From Chromobotia macracanthus (lineage: Eukaryota; Chordata; Actinopteri; Cypriniformes; Botiidae), in NCBI GenBank assembly GCA_036877525.1, contig JAZGTH010000103.1:1-64000 (forward strand): a DNA stretch of 64,000 nt, read 5' to 3'. Below, piece by piece: positions 12,901-47,500 of the stretch; position 1 is the stretch's first letter; every line of letters begins with the position of its first letter. The notes under the pieces are model-generated. The model did no database searches. It was not told the origin of the DNA and saw only the letters and a program-made list of their open reading frames with translations. A program made the translations under genes and the position numbers.

Positions 12901-15900
12901 CACTGTGCAGGGAAAGAGAGATCACGAGAGACAGACCGAGTCACGGGACTACAGATGAAGACCACCTATAAAACACTGTGCTGCACCGTCAGTCTGACAT
13001 GAGCGTTGCTTAAGAACGTTCATGTAGCAAAGCAGCATCATCTAAAAAACATGATTAGGATGTTTCTAAACAGCAATTATACGTACAGAAAGAGGTCTGC
13101 TGTGCTATAAACAGTGAAATTAAATTAAACTGCAGTGGTTGTTGCTTAGGCACAACTGCACCTTTTATGTTGAAATGACTTAGCCATATTGCATATTGAA
13201 ATAGCCAAATTGATTAAACCTAAAAATTTAAGGCAGCAAAGTTTTTTTTACAGTGTGCTTACACAGTTGTATTAAAATGAACAGTTTAAAGTTATGACAA
13301 TGCACTAAATATGACAGCATGTGCAGTCAGAGAAAATACCCGGATATCACAACAGATGTCCAGAGGTGGAGATTATAAATGTTTTCTGTGTGCAATGAAG
13401 TAATGATGGTGTGATTTTGAGTAGTTTCCCCTCTTCACTCTATAGCATTATACAAACACCGCAGCTTTCTGTCTTTCTTGTTGCATATTTTATATTACAA
13501 GTAACTTGCACATGAAAACCATGAGATTCATTTACTTAATTTATCATAAATGCAAGTGATAGTTTTGTATCAGCTCGCTTATAGTACAGATGTGTTGTGA
13601 ATCCATTTGCGGGTCATAAACAGCACCTTACAGTTTTTACAACTTGTAACAGCTTCACACAGCGATGCGAGTTTACAAATGCGCAAGAACCTGCTTTCAT
13701 TACAAACAGATCACTGTGTATGCACACTGAACTCATTGATAAGGAAAAATTTTGAGAAAATGCATAAATATTGAATACGGTCAAAAGGCCACAACATATC
13801 CATGTAGGTTTTTTGTACCTTTACCTGTTCTACTGCCCAACCATCTTTACCCATTCACTGTCAGTGTAAGGTATATCTTCAAAAATATCAATGCATGGCT
13901 ATCAATTCTGGCCAAATTTAGCCCCATAAACCAGATCCTCAATCTGTTAAAAAAGAACGAAGGTTCAAATATGAAAAGAAGATCAACTGTAAGGATTGAG
14001 ACACAATGCATGAGTGAACAGAGATCCATTTTCAAAATATTACAACCAGACAGGAGATAAAGAAAATCCTGCCAGGAAACAGATGAATCATAAACTGTAG
14101 TATCTTCTCACATTAATATTGTTAGAGGGATAAAGAGACTCTGTAAAGTGTATTTTCTCCTTGATGTAATGTCTGTGCAGGAAAAAGGTGGACATATGGC
14201 GAGAGATGGAGAAGATGCCACCCTGCAGCACTATTCAACTGTGCCATTAGTGCCAAAACAGACTACAGTAAAAAATGACTGTGCTATACTTAAAACAGCA
14301 TACAGCACAGACAGGGCTGTGATCATAATACATACTGCAACAGGAATTACAAAAGGAGCACATGCAAGGAAATGATGCGGTTAATGCAATTTTGCATTTT
14401 TCTGGAAGCACTGCAGTTATGATGCTTGTTGAACACAAGAGCTTGAAAATAAATGAATGACCTGTTAATTTTTGCCTGCGTTGTAATGACACGAGATGAA
14501 GATCTATTATTTCCAAGAGGCCATGTTTAGAAACATACAACAGAGAAGGAGTCCAAGCCTGTATCCAAGATCTCCATCATGGTATCTGCCTGATCAGCAT
14601 TATGAGTAAGTATTGCATGCTAATGTTGTTATCCTTCTAGATATGAGTGTAAAGCAACCAAAGAGGCAACAGATGCTGTCATGTGACGCAGAACTTGAAC
14701 CTTTCATGTGTTCTATCCAGATGTATTCTAGAGGCGGATCTAGCGGTCTCATTTATTGCTTTTACAGTCTATCCATTTTCCATATAGCGAGCTTGCTACT
14801 ATCTTAGTTGCCATGCCAACGCAACAGCACTCACTCAACCAATCAGATGAAGAATCACACAAAACGCCTCTCGTCTATTGTGCAGATTCCACACACCAGA
14901 TTGCATACAGAGTCACTGACATGTAGGGAAATCCAGTTGGTAGCCTCTAGACAAAAGGACAGATTATTACTTATATGATTCATAGTCAAAATACACTAGT
15001 AAGACTTTCTTATGTTAGGAGAAGTCACTTGTTTCATCATGAAAGTTGTTAGGGAAGCAGGCTTGAGAAAAACATGGGACTGAATGAAGCAATCCAGCTG
15101 ACAACATCCAGGATCCATAGAAAGTTCTTATAAGTTACACAGAGCAGGAGATAGATAAGGCCACATTGATAAGATGTGTCCCGTATTGACTACAGCCATA
15201 GTTTATCTTCTCACAGAGTATATTAGCTATTGAACATTTAATACCATTAATACATACACGTTCATTTCAACTTTGTTAGTAAATGTAAGAAACTTTCCTG
15301 CCAAAATAACGTTTAATCAAATGATTATGTTGTAAAAGAAGTTAAATATTGTTTGATGTTTTGGACCAAAACAAAACCAGTGGGTGATATCACCCATTTC
15401 ATAGCTGTGGCTTAATCACTCCTTCCCCCAAGTCAGCCACTTCTTATAATCTCTCCCACCACCCTCTTCCCACAAGTCCTTATAAATCCTTGCCATCGGC
15501 AAACCATATTATACCGATCCTCACCATCAGCAAACCATATTATACCGATCCTCACCATCAGCAAACCATATTATACCAATCCTCACCATCAGCAAACCAT
15601 ATTATACCGATCCTCACCATCAGCAAACCATATTATACCGATCCTCACCATCAGCAAACCATATTATACCGATCCTCACCATCAGCAAACCATATTATAC
15701 CGATCCTCACCATCAGCAAACCATATTATACCGATCCTCACCATCAGCAAACCATATTATACCGATCCTCACCATCAGCAAACCATATTATACCGATCCT
15801 CACCATCGGCAAACCATATTATACCGATCCTCACCATCGGCAAACCATATTATACCGATCCTCACCATCGGCAAACCATATTATACCGATCCTCACCATC

Positions 15901-16908
15901 GGCAAACCATATTATACCGATCCTCACCATCGGCAAACCATATTATACCGATCCTCACCATCAGCAAACCATATTATACCGATCCTCACCATCAGCAAAC
16001 CATATTATACCGATCCTCACCATCGGCAAACCATATTATACCGATCCTCACCATCGGCAAACCATATTATACCGATCCTCACCATCAGCAAACCATATTA
16101 TACCGATCCTCACCATCAGCAAACCATATTATACCGATCCTTACCATCCGCAAACCATATTATACCGATCCTCACCATCAGCAAACCATATTATACCGAT
16201 CCTCACCATCAGCAAACCATATTATACCGATCCTCACCATCAGCAAACCATATTATACCGATCCTCACCATCAGCAAACCATGCATGCATAATAATCAGA
16301 CAACTGATACAGTATGATTTGGGTGCATGCAATAAGCATTTATACATCAGTGCAAAAACAAACAGCAAAATGCAGCAAGGAGGCAGACATGACCACAAAT
16401 CCATTATTCGTTTCTTAAAGCCTGCAGCGTTTTGTTACCAGCCTCAGGTAAGTCAATGGCCGTCCGATAACCCGCAGCAGATCAATAACAAGCGCACGGA
16501 GCTATTCAGCCGAAACTTTACCGTATACACCAAAACTCGCCATTCATCTCCACAAACACATAAACACAGCACACACAGTTATGCACACACAACCGTGACA
16601 CTGAATCCCATTAACATGCATTTAACTCACAGCGCTCACAGCTTCTGCATGCACATATTTAACCGTGCAAACATGCAAACATGCATACATGCAAACATGC
16701 AAACATGCATACAGAAAACTGCACGAACGATTGCGTGCATTGAGACGGCAAAGGTTTACGTCATCACGTGACGCTCCGGCCGAAATGACGCATTCAGGCG
16801 CATCACTCTCACCCACGACACGATGCGGAGGATCGTCTGCGGCTGCTGGACGAAAGTAACCGGATCGAAGGACCCGCCAGCCTTGCCCGCCCCGTATGCC
16901 TGCTCCAT
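6731..16908 (-). CDS. syngr1: Synaptogyrin-1, complete gene with two alternative last exons
   Basis: Coding exons are 16908-16813, 10432-10195, 9325-9180 and 6922-6731, giving 223 residues. Using the alternative last exon 8165-8064 instead gives 193. Synaptogyrin-1 is a four-pass MARVEL-type protein of synaptic vesicles. Visible marks are the N-terminal YGAGKAGGSFDP, TM1 at about residues 26-47, TM2 about 71-91, the loop DVYFPQISSVKDRKKAVL, TM3 about 112-129 (WFVGFCFLANQWQV), and TM4 about 146-168 (AAITFSFFSIFTW). The tail is Tyr- and Ser-rich with LFSQDYTDPSQDP. These features match SYNGR1 better than SYNGR2 or SYNGR3. Exon 1 sits in a CpG island. Human SYNGR1 also has long (233 aa) and short (191 aa) C termini. 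Teleosts often have two copies (a and b), and I cannot say which this is. Confidence 0.95.
8064..8165 (-). CDS. syngr1: syngr1 exon 4b (alternative short C terminus)
   Basis: Acceptor TCTCTTCAG, phase 0, then 33 codons starting GVLTFLASERLKK with a core KVTFEEEYNKLF and a stop at 8064-8066. The core resembles the human short-isoform end (SFQEEYSTLF, from memory). It shares the exon 3 donor with exon 4a, so the two are mutually exclusive last exons. Transcript support is not available. Confidence 0.8.
   Translation of the reverse strand, partial: GVLTFLASERLKKVTFEEEYNKLFTPHTPPPFV
8341..8611. repeat. GAATCAGAAGT-based minisatellite
   Basis: About 20 imperfect units of GAATCAGAAGT and GAATCAGAGA in syngr1 intron 3. 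It begins 176 bp upstream, in transcript sense, of the exon 4b acceptor. The transcribed strand reads ACTTCTGATTC. Confidence 0.9.
8724..9036 (+). mobile_element. Family A short inverted-repeat element, copy 1 (near full length)
   Basis: Defines family A, about 300 bp. The left end is CCCAGCTAACAGGGAACGTT, the right end CTAAAATTGTTAGCTGGG, and the interior is rich in AACGTT or its decay forms AACATT/AATGTT, with a shared block resembling CAAGCAATAACGTTAATACA. There is no coding capacity, so it is MITE-like. Strand + means the AGGGAACGTT end is on the left. This copy lies in syngr1 intron 3 and has a decayed right end. Confidence 0.8.
9180..9325 (-). CDS. syngr1: syngr1 exon 3
   Basis: Acceptor TTCTTCCAG. 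Encodes residues 112-160, TM3 and most of TM4, ending SIFTW. The donor is the weak GTCTGT. Without splicing the frame runs on to a stop at 9075. Confidence 0.93.
10195..10432 (-). CDS. syngr1: syngr1 exon 2
   Basis: Acceptor CTCCTCAG, donor GTAAAA. Encodes residues 33-111: rest of TM1, the luminal loop with NRNQNACNYG, TM2 and the conserved FPQISSVKDRKK loop. Confidence 0.95.
10433..15493. other. syngr1 intron 1, left part
   Basis: No exon recognised. It contains an AACCCTGGGTTA-type repeat scrap near 10560-10630, a family C half-copy at 12545-12664, and otherwise AT-rich unique-looking sequence. Confidence 0.5.
12545..12664 (+). mobile_element. Family C element, right half only
   Basis: Similar to 45283-45439: a GGAATTGAAGAGCGCTCT-like segment, GGGATCTTATGCTTT, GCTAGCCTCTC, and the terminus ACCCACTCTACCTTTAA. 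The left inverted repeat is missing. Confidence 0.6.
15494..16282. repeat. 31-bp minisatellite, 25 full units plus a partial
   Basis: Units start CATC(A/G)GCAAACCATATTAT and recur every 31 bp exactly from 15494 to 16269. The unit has no stop codon in any plus-strand frame, so all frames stay open. Variants at base 5 run G, A x9, G x5, A x2, G x2, A x2, C, A x4. It lies in syngr1 intron 1, about 530 bp from exon 1. Confidence 0.98.
16666..16712. repeat. Short ACATGCAA/ACATGCAT tandem repeat
   Basis: About five 8-bp units of ACATGCAA and ACATGCAT, 100 bp from syngr1 exon 1. Confidence 0.7.
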
Positions 16909-17240
16909 CCTCCCCGGGTCCTGATGTCTCCGCGTCGGAGGTTTATACGGAGAGATGATCGGCCTTGGTGCGCAATGGGATGATGGTCGCGCTGTAGCCT
17001 CGCCGGTTCAAAGCTCTGGATCGCGGCTCTTTCGGGGTTTGTTTTCACACGACGTCTCTTCCGCTTCGCACCTCTCTCATGTCAAGGGTGGAGAGAGGAG
17101 ACGGAGCAAACGCGCGTCCCGGCAACGCGAGAGCGCGCGTCGTGCTGCCGAGCTCCGTGCGCGCCCTCGAGGGCGCTGGTGCGCGCTGCCGAACGCGTGC
17201 CCGGCGGATCGAGTCGAGAGAAATCGTGCGTGAGAGTCAA
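16780..17240. promoter_or_regulatory. syngr1: CpG island over syngr1 exon 1 and promoter
   Basis: The sequence changes abruptly from AT-rich to GC-rich with dense CpG (for example CGCGAGAGCGCGCGTCG near 17126). It spans the first coding exon and the region upstream on the minus strand, so it is the likely TATA-less promoter. Confidence 0.7.
16813..16908 (-). CDS. syngr1: syngr1 exon 1
   Basis: ATG at 16908-16906. Encodes MEQAYGAGKAGGSFDPVTF and on to residue 32 (IVSW), then donor GTGAGA. This matches the conserved synaptogyrin N terminus. Confidence 0.94.
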
Positions 17241-19135
17241 ACTGAATGTAATAAACCACATTTCGGGTTTCTCACATGTAGTTCGTGATGAATTCGTGTT
17301 TTAATAATGAGTTGCATGTAATCTTATGCCACCGAGTGACTGATCACAGCCCACACTCAAATGCTGCAATAAAATGATAAAACAATATGATCTGAGTTAA
17401 TGGTATAGAAAAATAAGCATAATAAGGATGCTGTGTGGTGTGGTACAGCTCTAACTAATGAGAATATATAGTGTAAGTGTCACTGTATGAGAATCTATAA
17501 ATATATTACTTTATCATACTTTACATTATATTATATACAGCTATATATTATATATAATATATTAAAACCGTATACTGTGTGAAAATACTACTAAATATAG
17601 TACTACCATACTACCGAGTGTGAAAAAAGTACTATTGCATTTATGATAAAAGGCATATTTTACATGTTTAAAAAACAATAGTGGCAGAGATATGTAATTC
17701 CACTGTCGATGTGTTTTTTTCCTCAGTTATTAACATACTGCAATAATTTACTAGCCCGCTGTTACGAGAGCCAGAATGCTAAAAGTGAACAGTACAGAAA
17801 CATGACAAGGAAATGTCAGCTGCTGACGGAAAATAACAAGTACCGTGTATTCATATAATAAGAAGGGTGAAGAATAAGATGCATAAGACAGGAATGAGAG
17901 TGTAAATTTACTAAGATGTTACTTACAAATAAGTGGTTCACAGAGTTTAGTAAGAGCGCTTAAGCAAGACTTGTGTTTAAAAAAATACTTGGTACAATAT
18001 TTTATGTAAATTTATCCATGCACATCCATTTCAAGCACAATCTGTATCTTCAGTCACACAACAATGAAAAGTCCATAAAAGAAAAAGGATAACATCTTAC
18101 TTCCACAGTTAACAGTTGCAGTGGTTCTGATTTATAGCAAAACTTTTGATGCTTACTGCAGCAAAAATAAGTGCGAAAACATTGTCACAGGTGTGCAAGG
18201 TGAGAACCTTAGTTAACGTTCTTAAAACAATTCATATTGCTGCACTGACCCAATAGGAAAGGCATATTCAGAGTACAAAATGTGTTCTGCCTTGAAGCAG
18301 AACCGTGAATTCATACCTCAAGAGCAGCTTTCCTAACCCAACAGTCTCATTAAACTTCACAGAAACAGCAACACTGGTTTCAGATCAGTACAAAAAGGGG
18401 TTCTTATAGCAACAGTAAAAAATACAGTGTAAATTGTCTCAGACACTAGGATTTGATAAGTCACATTTGGAGTAAACAAATGTATTCAGCAAGCATTTCA
18501 CTACTATTTGTGAAATGTATGATTCCCACGTATACCCACACATCTTAACAGTTCAGCTCTATGTAGCCATATAAACAAATTAAAAGTCTACGTAAATCCA
18601 CCACAACAATAAAAGTAAACTATACTGTAAATGTCTCAAACCTTACAACAGCCCTCATTTTCACCTATTTAAAACATTTTCATTCATATCTCTTTCAGTT
18701 AAAAAGGAAAAAGGTCTTTAAGGCTTGTGGATTGCTTACCAAAGTCAGTTTTAAAATGGCTCATGGTCATTCTTAAAAAAGCTGGGTATCACTAAAGGAG
18801 ACTTTAAGAGGACTTAGAGCAAGACATCCTGAGGAGAGTAAGGACTGTAACTGAGTCCCCTCTGGCCTTAGGAATTGGTGCCAGAATTACATCAGATGTC
18901 ATTGTGTACATAGTAAGAGTCTAAACTATCTGAAGGACATCTAAGAGAGAATTTATCAGATGCATTTTAACAAGCAGTTCAGTGTTAATTCTTGGTGCCT
19001 AATCTGGATTCTTGGACTCTGTCCCTCAGGTAAGTGCCATGTCCTTTGTTGTTTCATCTGCTTTCCATCCAACTCCTTTCCAGCTCTCCATCTCTGCTGA
19101 GAATCTATGAATGAAGTTCTAGACGGGGGAGTGAG
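17241..19135. other. syngr1-fam171a2 spacer including the fam171a2 3' UTR
   Basis: AT-rich, no coding sequence seen. The right part must be the fam171a2 3' UTR, but no AATAAA is found on the minus strand here, so its end is undefined. Palindromic TA-rich DNA lies at 17528-17565. Confidence 0.5.
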
Positions 19136-42844
<23,709 letters not shown>

Positions 42845-43063
42845 TCTCACAGCGGCGGCGTCTGGTCCTCCCGGAGCGGCTCGTCCATGTTTCGCGGCGG
42901 GATGGCGGAGACTGACGCGCGGCTTCCAAGCGTTCCCACTCCCTTCAGAGCTCCGCCGCTTCTTTCCTCCCGTTGTCCGAGAATGGGAGCGGGAGGTCGG
43001 GGTGTCGAGCTCCAGTGCGCCCTCTGGTGATCGTGTTAATATGCGATGTGGATGTTGGTTTAG

Positions 43064-43300
43064 TCAATAACTTTGGCTTCTCTGTCGCCATCTCTGTTCG
43101 TCATATAAAGTTGCAGGTTACTTTACGCACGGTGATGTTTATGAAGCCAGACTTACGTGTACAGGAAAATCCGAGAACTACAATTGTAAATCATTATTTT
43201 AGGTTTGCAGTCGTAAATCTGGGTCAAATGAGACGCTTTTGAACATTTGTCTGTCATGTACTTGCTCGGTTTGTGATTTGTGTTTGTTTTCTTAACATTT
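43064..43300 (+). mobile_element. Family D, copy 4
   Basis: Shares TCTCTGTCGCCATCTCTGTT, AAGTTGCAGGTTACTTTACG and GTCATGTACTTGCTC with copy 2. The ends are decayed. Confidence 0.65.
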
Positions 43301-43722
43301 GCGACCTCAGTGCATTGTGGCTTGTGATGCAACTCGTGAAGAACAGATTGCAATGTGAATATTACATACATGGTCACAATTAAGTGAAGATTTACACAGC
43401 AAAGTTCATGTTTCATAAACAATACCAGTGCAAAAAACATTACAAATTGTTATTATAACGAGCCTCATTCATTAAACATGTAAAGTGCAAGTCGTTCCTA
43501 AATTTGGGTTTATGTAAATGATGTGATTGAATGTAATTGCTGTGGGTTTGCATGCATGATTTACACAGAAATGTGTTTCATGTTTGAATCATGTCCCCTG
43601 AAGTGCTAAGAAGGTCAATGAGGACTGAGTTTTATTGACATTTCTGTACAAAACATGAAACATGAGCCATGAGTACAGCATCAGATTCCCACTGAATTCA
43701 GTTTCTGAATGTGAAGACATAC
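43301..43722. other. Spacer between fam171a2 and itga2b
   Basis: AT-rich. Holds the minus-strand AATAAA at 43631-43636. No gene seen. Confidence 0.5.
43631..43636 (-). terminator. itga2b: Candidate poly(A) signal of itga2b
   Basis: Nearest minus-strand AATAAA to the itga2b stop, about 790 nt downstream. If used, the 3' UTR would contain family A copy 10. Confidence 0.35.
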
Positions 43723-43883
43723 ACCAGCTAACAATTTTAGGTTGTAAGAATGTTTTCTTTAAGCAACAAAAACATTAAAAATGTTATTTCATACATTACA
43801 GTATAATGTAAGCTTTTTTTAGACGTTAACTTTATTTCTTGGTTATATGAACGTTCAAACCTTCAACTAACAACTTAAGAATA

Positions 43884-43921
<38 letters not shown>

Positions 43922-44026
43922 AACATTAAAAAGTGGGAATGTTACTGCAAGAACATTTTTAGATCATTTTCAGAGAACTTTTAGAGAATGTTAGCCAATG
44001 TTCTGAGAATGTCCCCTGGTAGCTGA
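43723..44026 (-). mobile_element. Family A, copy 10, with (AT)n
   Basis: Left CCAGCTAACAATTTTAGG, right GAATGTCCCCTGGTAGCTGA. An AT dinucleotide run at 43893-43916 sits at the centre. Confidence 0.82.
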
Positions 44027-44334
44027 GATGACTCTGATATATTAGTCAAAGACCTAGTTGTATTGAAAGGGATTTCATATAAAAAAACACTATACGTGGC
44101 TATTTTAACTACAGAACATTGTGTAAATGTGAAAGGCGATTATCATGACTGATCTTTTCACAGATATTTAATAGAATTGGCCTGTAATATATGTCAAAAG
44201 CTTGAGCTCCATTACAAAGTGTGTAAAGATAAACAACAACTACTGACTGTCATGTCAATGATTACATAATGGCCTTAAGACAACACTGTATCTGTCAAGC
44301 AGAAACACTTTTAAAAGCATCATTACATTATATA

Positions 44335-44412
44335 ATGTCATATAAAAAGTTATAAATGTATTACTGCATTTTTGATAACTTTGAAAGATCATTTAGAGAA
44401 TGTTAATCAGTT
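44335..44412 (-). mobile_element. Family A fragment beside the itga2b stop
   Basis: TATTACTGCATTTTTGATAA, CTTTGAAAGATCATTTAGAG and AATGTTAATCAG correspond to the right part of minus-oriented copies. It ends about 10 bp from the itga2b stop codon. Confidence 0.5.
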
Positions 44413-44421
44413 TTGTCTCAG

Positions 44422-44508
44422 TCAGGTCTCAGTCTGGTCTCCTCTCAGCTGCTGCGTGTCGTCACCATCATCATCGCAGGGAGGACGATTGCGATTAAAA
44501 AAGCCCAC
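44422..44508 (-). CDS. itga2b: itga2b exon 30 (cytoplasmic tail)
   Basis: Residues 1023-1050, VGFFNRNRPPCDDDGDD and on to a TGA stop at 44422-44424. The membrane-proximal motif is GFFNR, not GFFKR. Confidence 0.92.
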   Translation of the reverse strand: MGFFNRNRPPCDDDGDDTQQLRGDQTET

Positions 44509-47500
44509 CTTAAACACACAGTGACATGTTAACATGGATGAGAGTTATGAGGTCAGCACGATCAGATGATGGGTTATTCCCCTGAGATATTGACGGGACA
44601 GTCTGCTGCTCAAGACAGGTAATAATAATACAATACAATACAATACAATACAATATAATATAATATATTACAATATAATATAATGAGACCTTCCACAAGA
44701 TGATGCTCAACGCAGCCAATAGAAGCAGCCCGGCGATGATTGACACCACAATCCACCATACAGGCACCTCCTCCTGTCCATCTGGGCGTCTCCATACTAT
44801 ATTTGTACGTGTCTAGCAACACAGCACAGACTCTTGGATTTATGAAGAGTTGCATTTAAAGGCAGGGAAGGCAATTTGTCCCTGAAATATTTTATGTTAT
44901 GCCGGTTGAAAGTCTGTTCACATCTTAAAAACAAACACTAATTAAAGTGGTATAAATATATGTCTATACATAGACCCAGCTTACAAGGAACATTCTCAGA
45001 ACGTTGGCTGATGTTCTCTAAACATTTTCTCAAAGTTCTCTCAACGTTATCAAAATTTTTCTTGCAGTAACATTAGTAGAATGTTTATCTAACGTTATAT
45101 TTATGTAGTTAGTGGAACATTTTAAAAAGTTACAGAATTTTAAAAAATGTATGAATAATGTTCTTATAACCAAGCAGTATGTTATTACAATGTTTAAAAA
45201 GTTACTAAAAATTGCAAAATAACAATTTTAGTGTTATGGTTACTTATGAAAGCATTACAGTAACATAGCTGGGTATATCTGCGGTGGACAGACCATAAAA
45301 TGTTTGTCCAATCATTGCATTTGGTCTGAATGTGTTGGAGGAGGCGTGGCTTTGGAGAGCACTCTTAAGGGAGGGCGGGATCTTATGCTTTCAAAGTTAA
45401 CTTGCCTAGCCTCTCCAAAATTGCCTACCCTACCTTTAATATTACAAACTGAAAGAACCACCATCTCACCTCTGCACTTCCTCTGGGCAGCACAGCTGGC
45501 TGGATCTTTGAGGGCACGTTTACCACCTCAAACTGAGCCGCGGAGTGAAGAACATAGTTCACATATGGTCTCTGAGCAGAGAAAGAGAGCGAGAGAACAT
45601 CAGAAGATAAAACATATTCAATGTGCATCGTTTCAAAGCAATTTTACAACATTTAGCACAAACAATCATGCAACAGTATTTTTATCTGTAAGCATCCAGT
45701 GATCAAACCAAAGTTGTGGAACAAAATGAAAAGGTACTAAAAGAGTTTTGAATCAGTTTCCTGACTGACTGACTGACTGTGAATACCTGTACAGTGTAAT
45801 GTTGTGTTAGAGTTGTGTGTTGTGTTCACCTGTAGGAAGGTGTGCACCCACAGTCTGCTCATCACCCTCATTATAGCTCGCTCATCTCTCTGCAGTCCAG
45901 CAGCCTTACACTCAAACAGAAGACACTGCTCGCCATTCGAGCAGTTCTGCAGAGTTTAAACAAGACAGTGTTTCATTGCTGACGTCCAGATTAATGCACG
46001 AAACTACAAAAAGGTAGCGTTGGTTGTGATATGTGGGTGAGTGCCAAAGATCTTAATTATTCACATGAATAATTATATTCACAATGAATTAATATTCACA
46101 TGAACTTGTAGAATTATCAAAATCTGTTAACATAGGGGTGGCTGGTAAGTGTATTAAATGATATCCCCCTCTATTGATGGATCTTAGGTATTACAACCAA
46201 TGTAAGGGCCCTAAAAAGACAAGATTTTGCAACGGGTAGTTTGTGTTTAGAGAGGGTCACAATGCATTACTGTTAAAAAATAATAATTAGCTTAATGGTG
46301 CCATAAAGTGTCAGATGACAGAAATAAAGGTTCTGTACCACATGCACAGTCTGTTGCCACGGCTGTTCATATTCTGCTTTTCGTGACGGGTCACGTTTGT
46401 TGAAGTGATGAACTTGGGCTACAGTGATGTTGGTGGACTCCAGCTTCACTAACTGTGGACAAAGATCAATGAAGAACTGGGTGAGGTTATTATTGCCATT
46501 AAATAAAGGACATTACAAACACGTACCATGATGTTTTAGATATGCACATATATTTAATACAGTACTTTTGAGTGCCATGTAAGTGTCTTGGATTATGAAT
46601 ATAGCAATTATATAAGATGCTATCCGTAACTTTCACTATGCCTGTTTAAAACATAAAATTGCAGGCCACTTTACGTACTTTTCATTATGTATGTTAAGGT
46701 CACTGTTGGGAATCGGTGTTACAGATTGCAGCTTTAATGTCATAATATATAATACTACCATCTCATACCATAATAAAAACACCTTTTTTGCACGGTAGGA
46801 GGTTTGAAAACATGGCTGTGCGTTATTCAGCAGTATAATAATGTATGGTTTAGCATTCATCAGCAGAGGGTGCTCTTACCCCGTGCGGGTCGATGCTGGA
46901 GTAGTCTGTCTGACAGGAGAGGAGATCTTCAGAGACATTAGCAAACACGTACAGCAGATAGGACCCGTTTTGTGCAACAGGAAACTCCAGTTTAAGATTA
47001 ACGTTGACAGGACTGGGCCCCTTATTCCTCAGCTGAAGCAGAAGAGAATTTATATATGCACACGTTTGGAAAAACCTCCAAAGTGAGACTAAGATTAACT
47101 CTCTATATCAATGCTTTCCAATCCCTGCGGACACTGGATTTGTCTCATTTATGATTAAGGACTATCTTTCATCTCCATCTGGAAAGCTACTCAAATTATG
47201 TATGGGAAGGCTTAAGTTGCTAGCGGAATGCTTAAACATTACAGAATTAAAGTTTAAATAACTATAACCAAACAATAATGTTAATACAACATCTAAGAAT
47301 CTGGATGTTTTGAACATTCCTAGAACGTTCAGTATAACGTTTTTAACGTTATTACCTCATATACATGTTCTACAAGTGGGCCGACTTCATCTAAGTCTTC
47401 TGGATAATCCTTTACCTCCCATTTAGCAATAGGCAGGACACAGTCAACAGGAGAAGATACTCTGTTATATATAATGTCAGAAATAATCATTCAGTCTCAT

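Noticed and set aside
15490..16317. 275-codon open frame over the minisatellite
   Set aside because: It is open only because the 31-bp unit has no forward stop. It has no splice context or non-repeat coding sequence.
16955..17288. Arg-rich open frames on both strands upstream of syngr1 exon 1
   Set aside because: CpG-island sequence lacks stops by composition. No family features.
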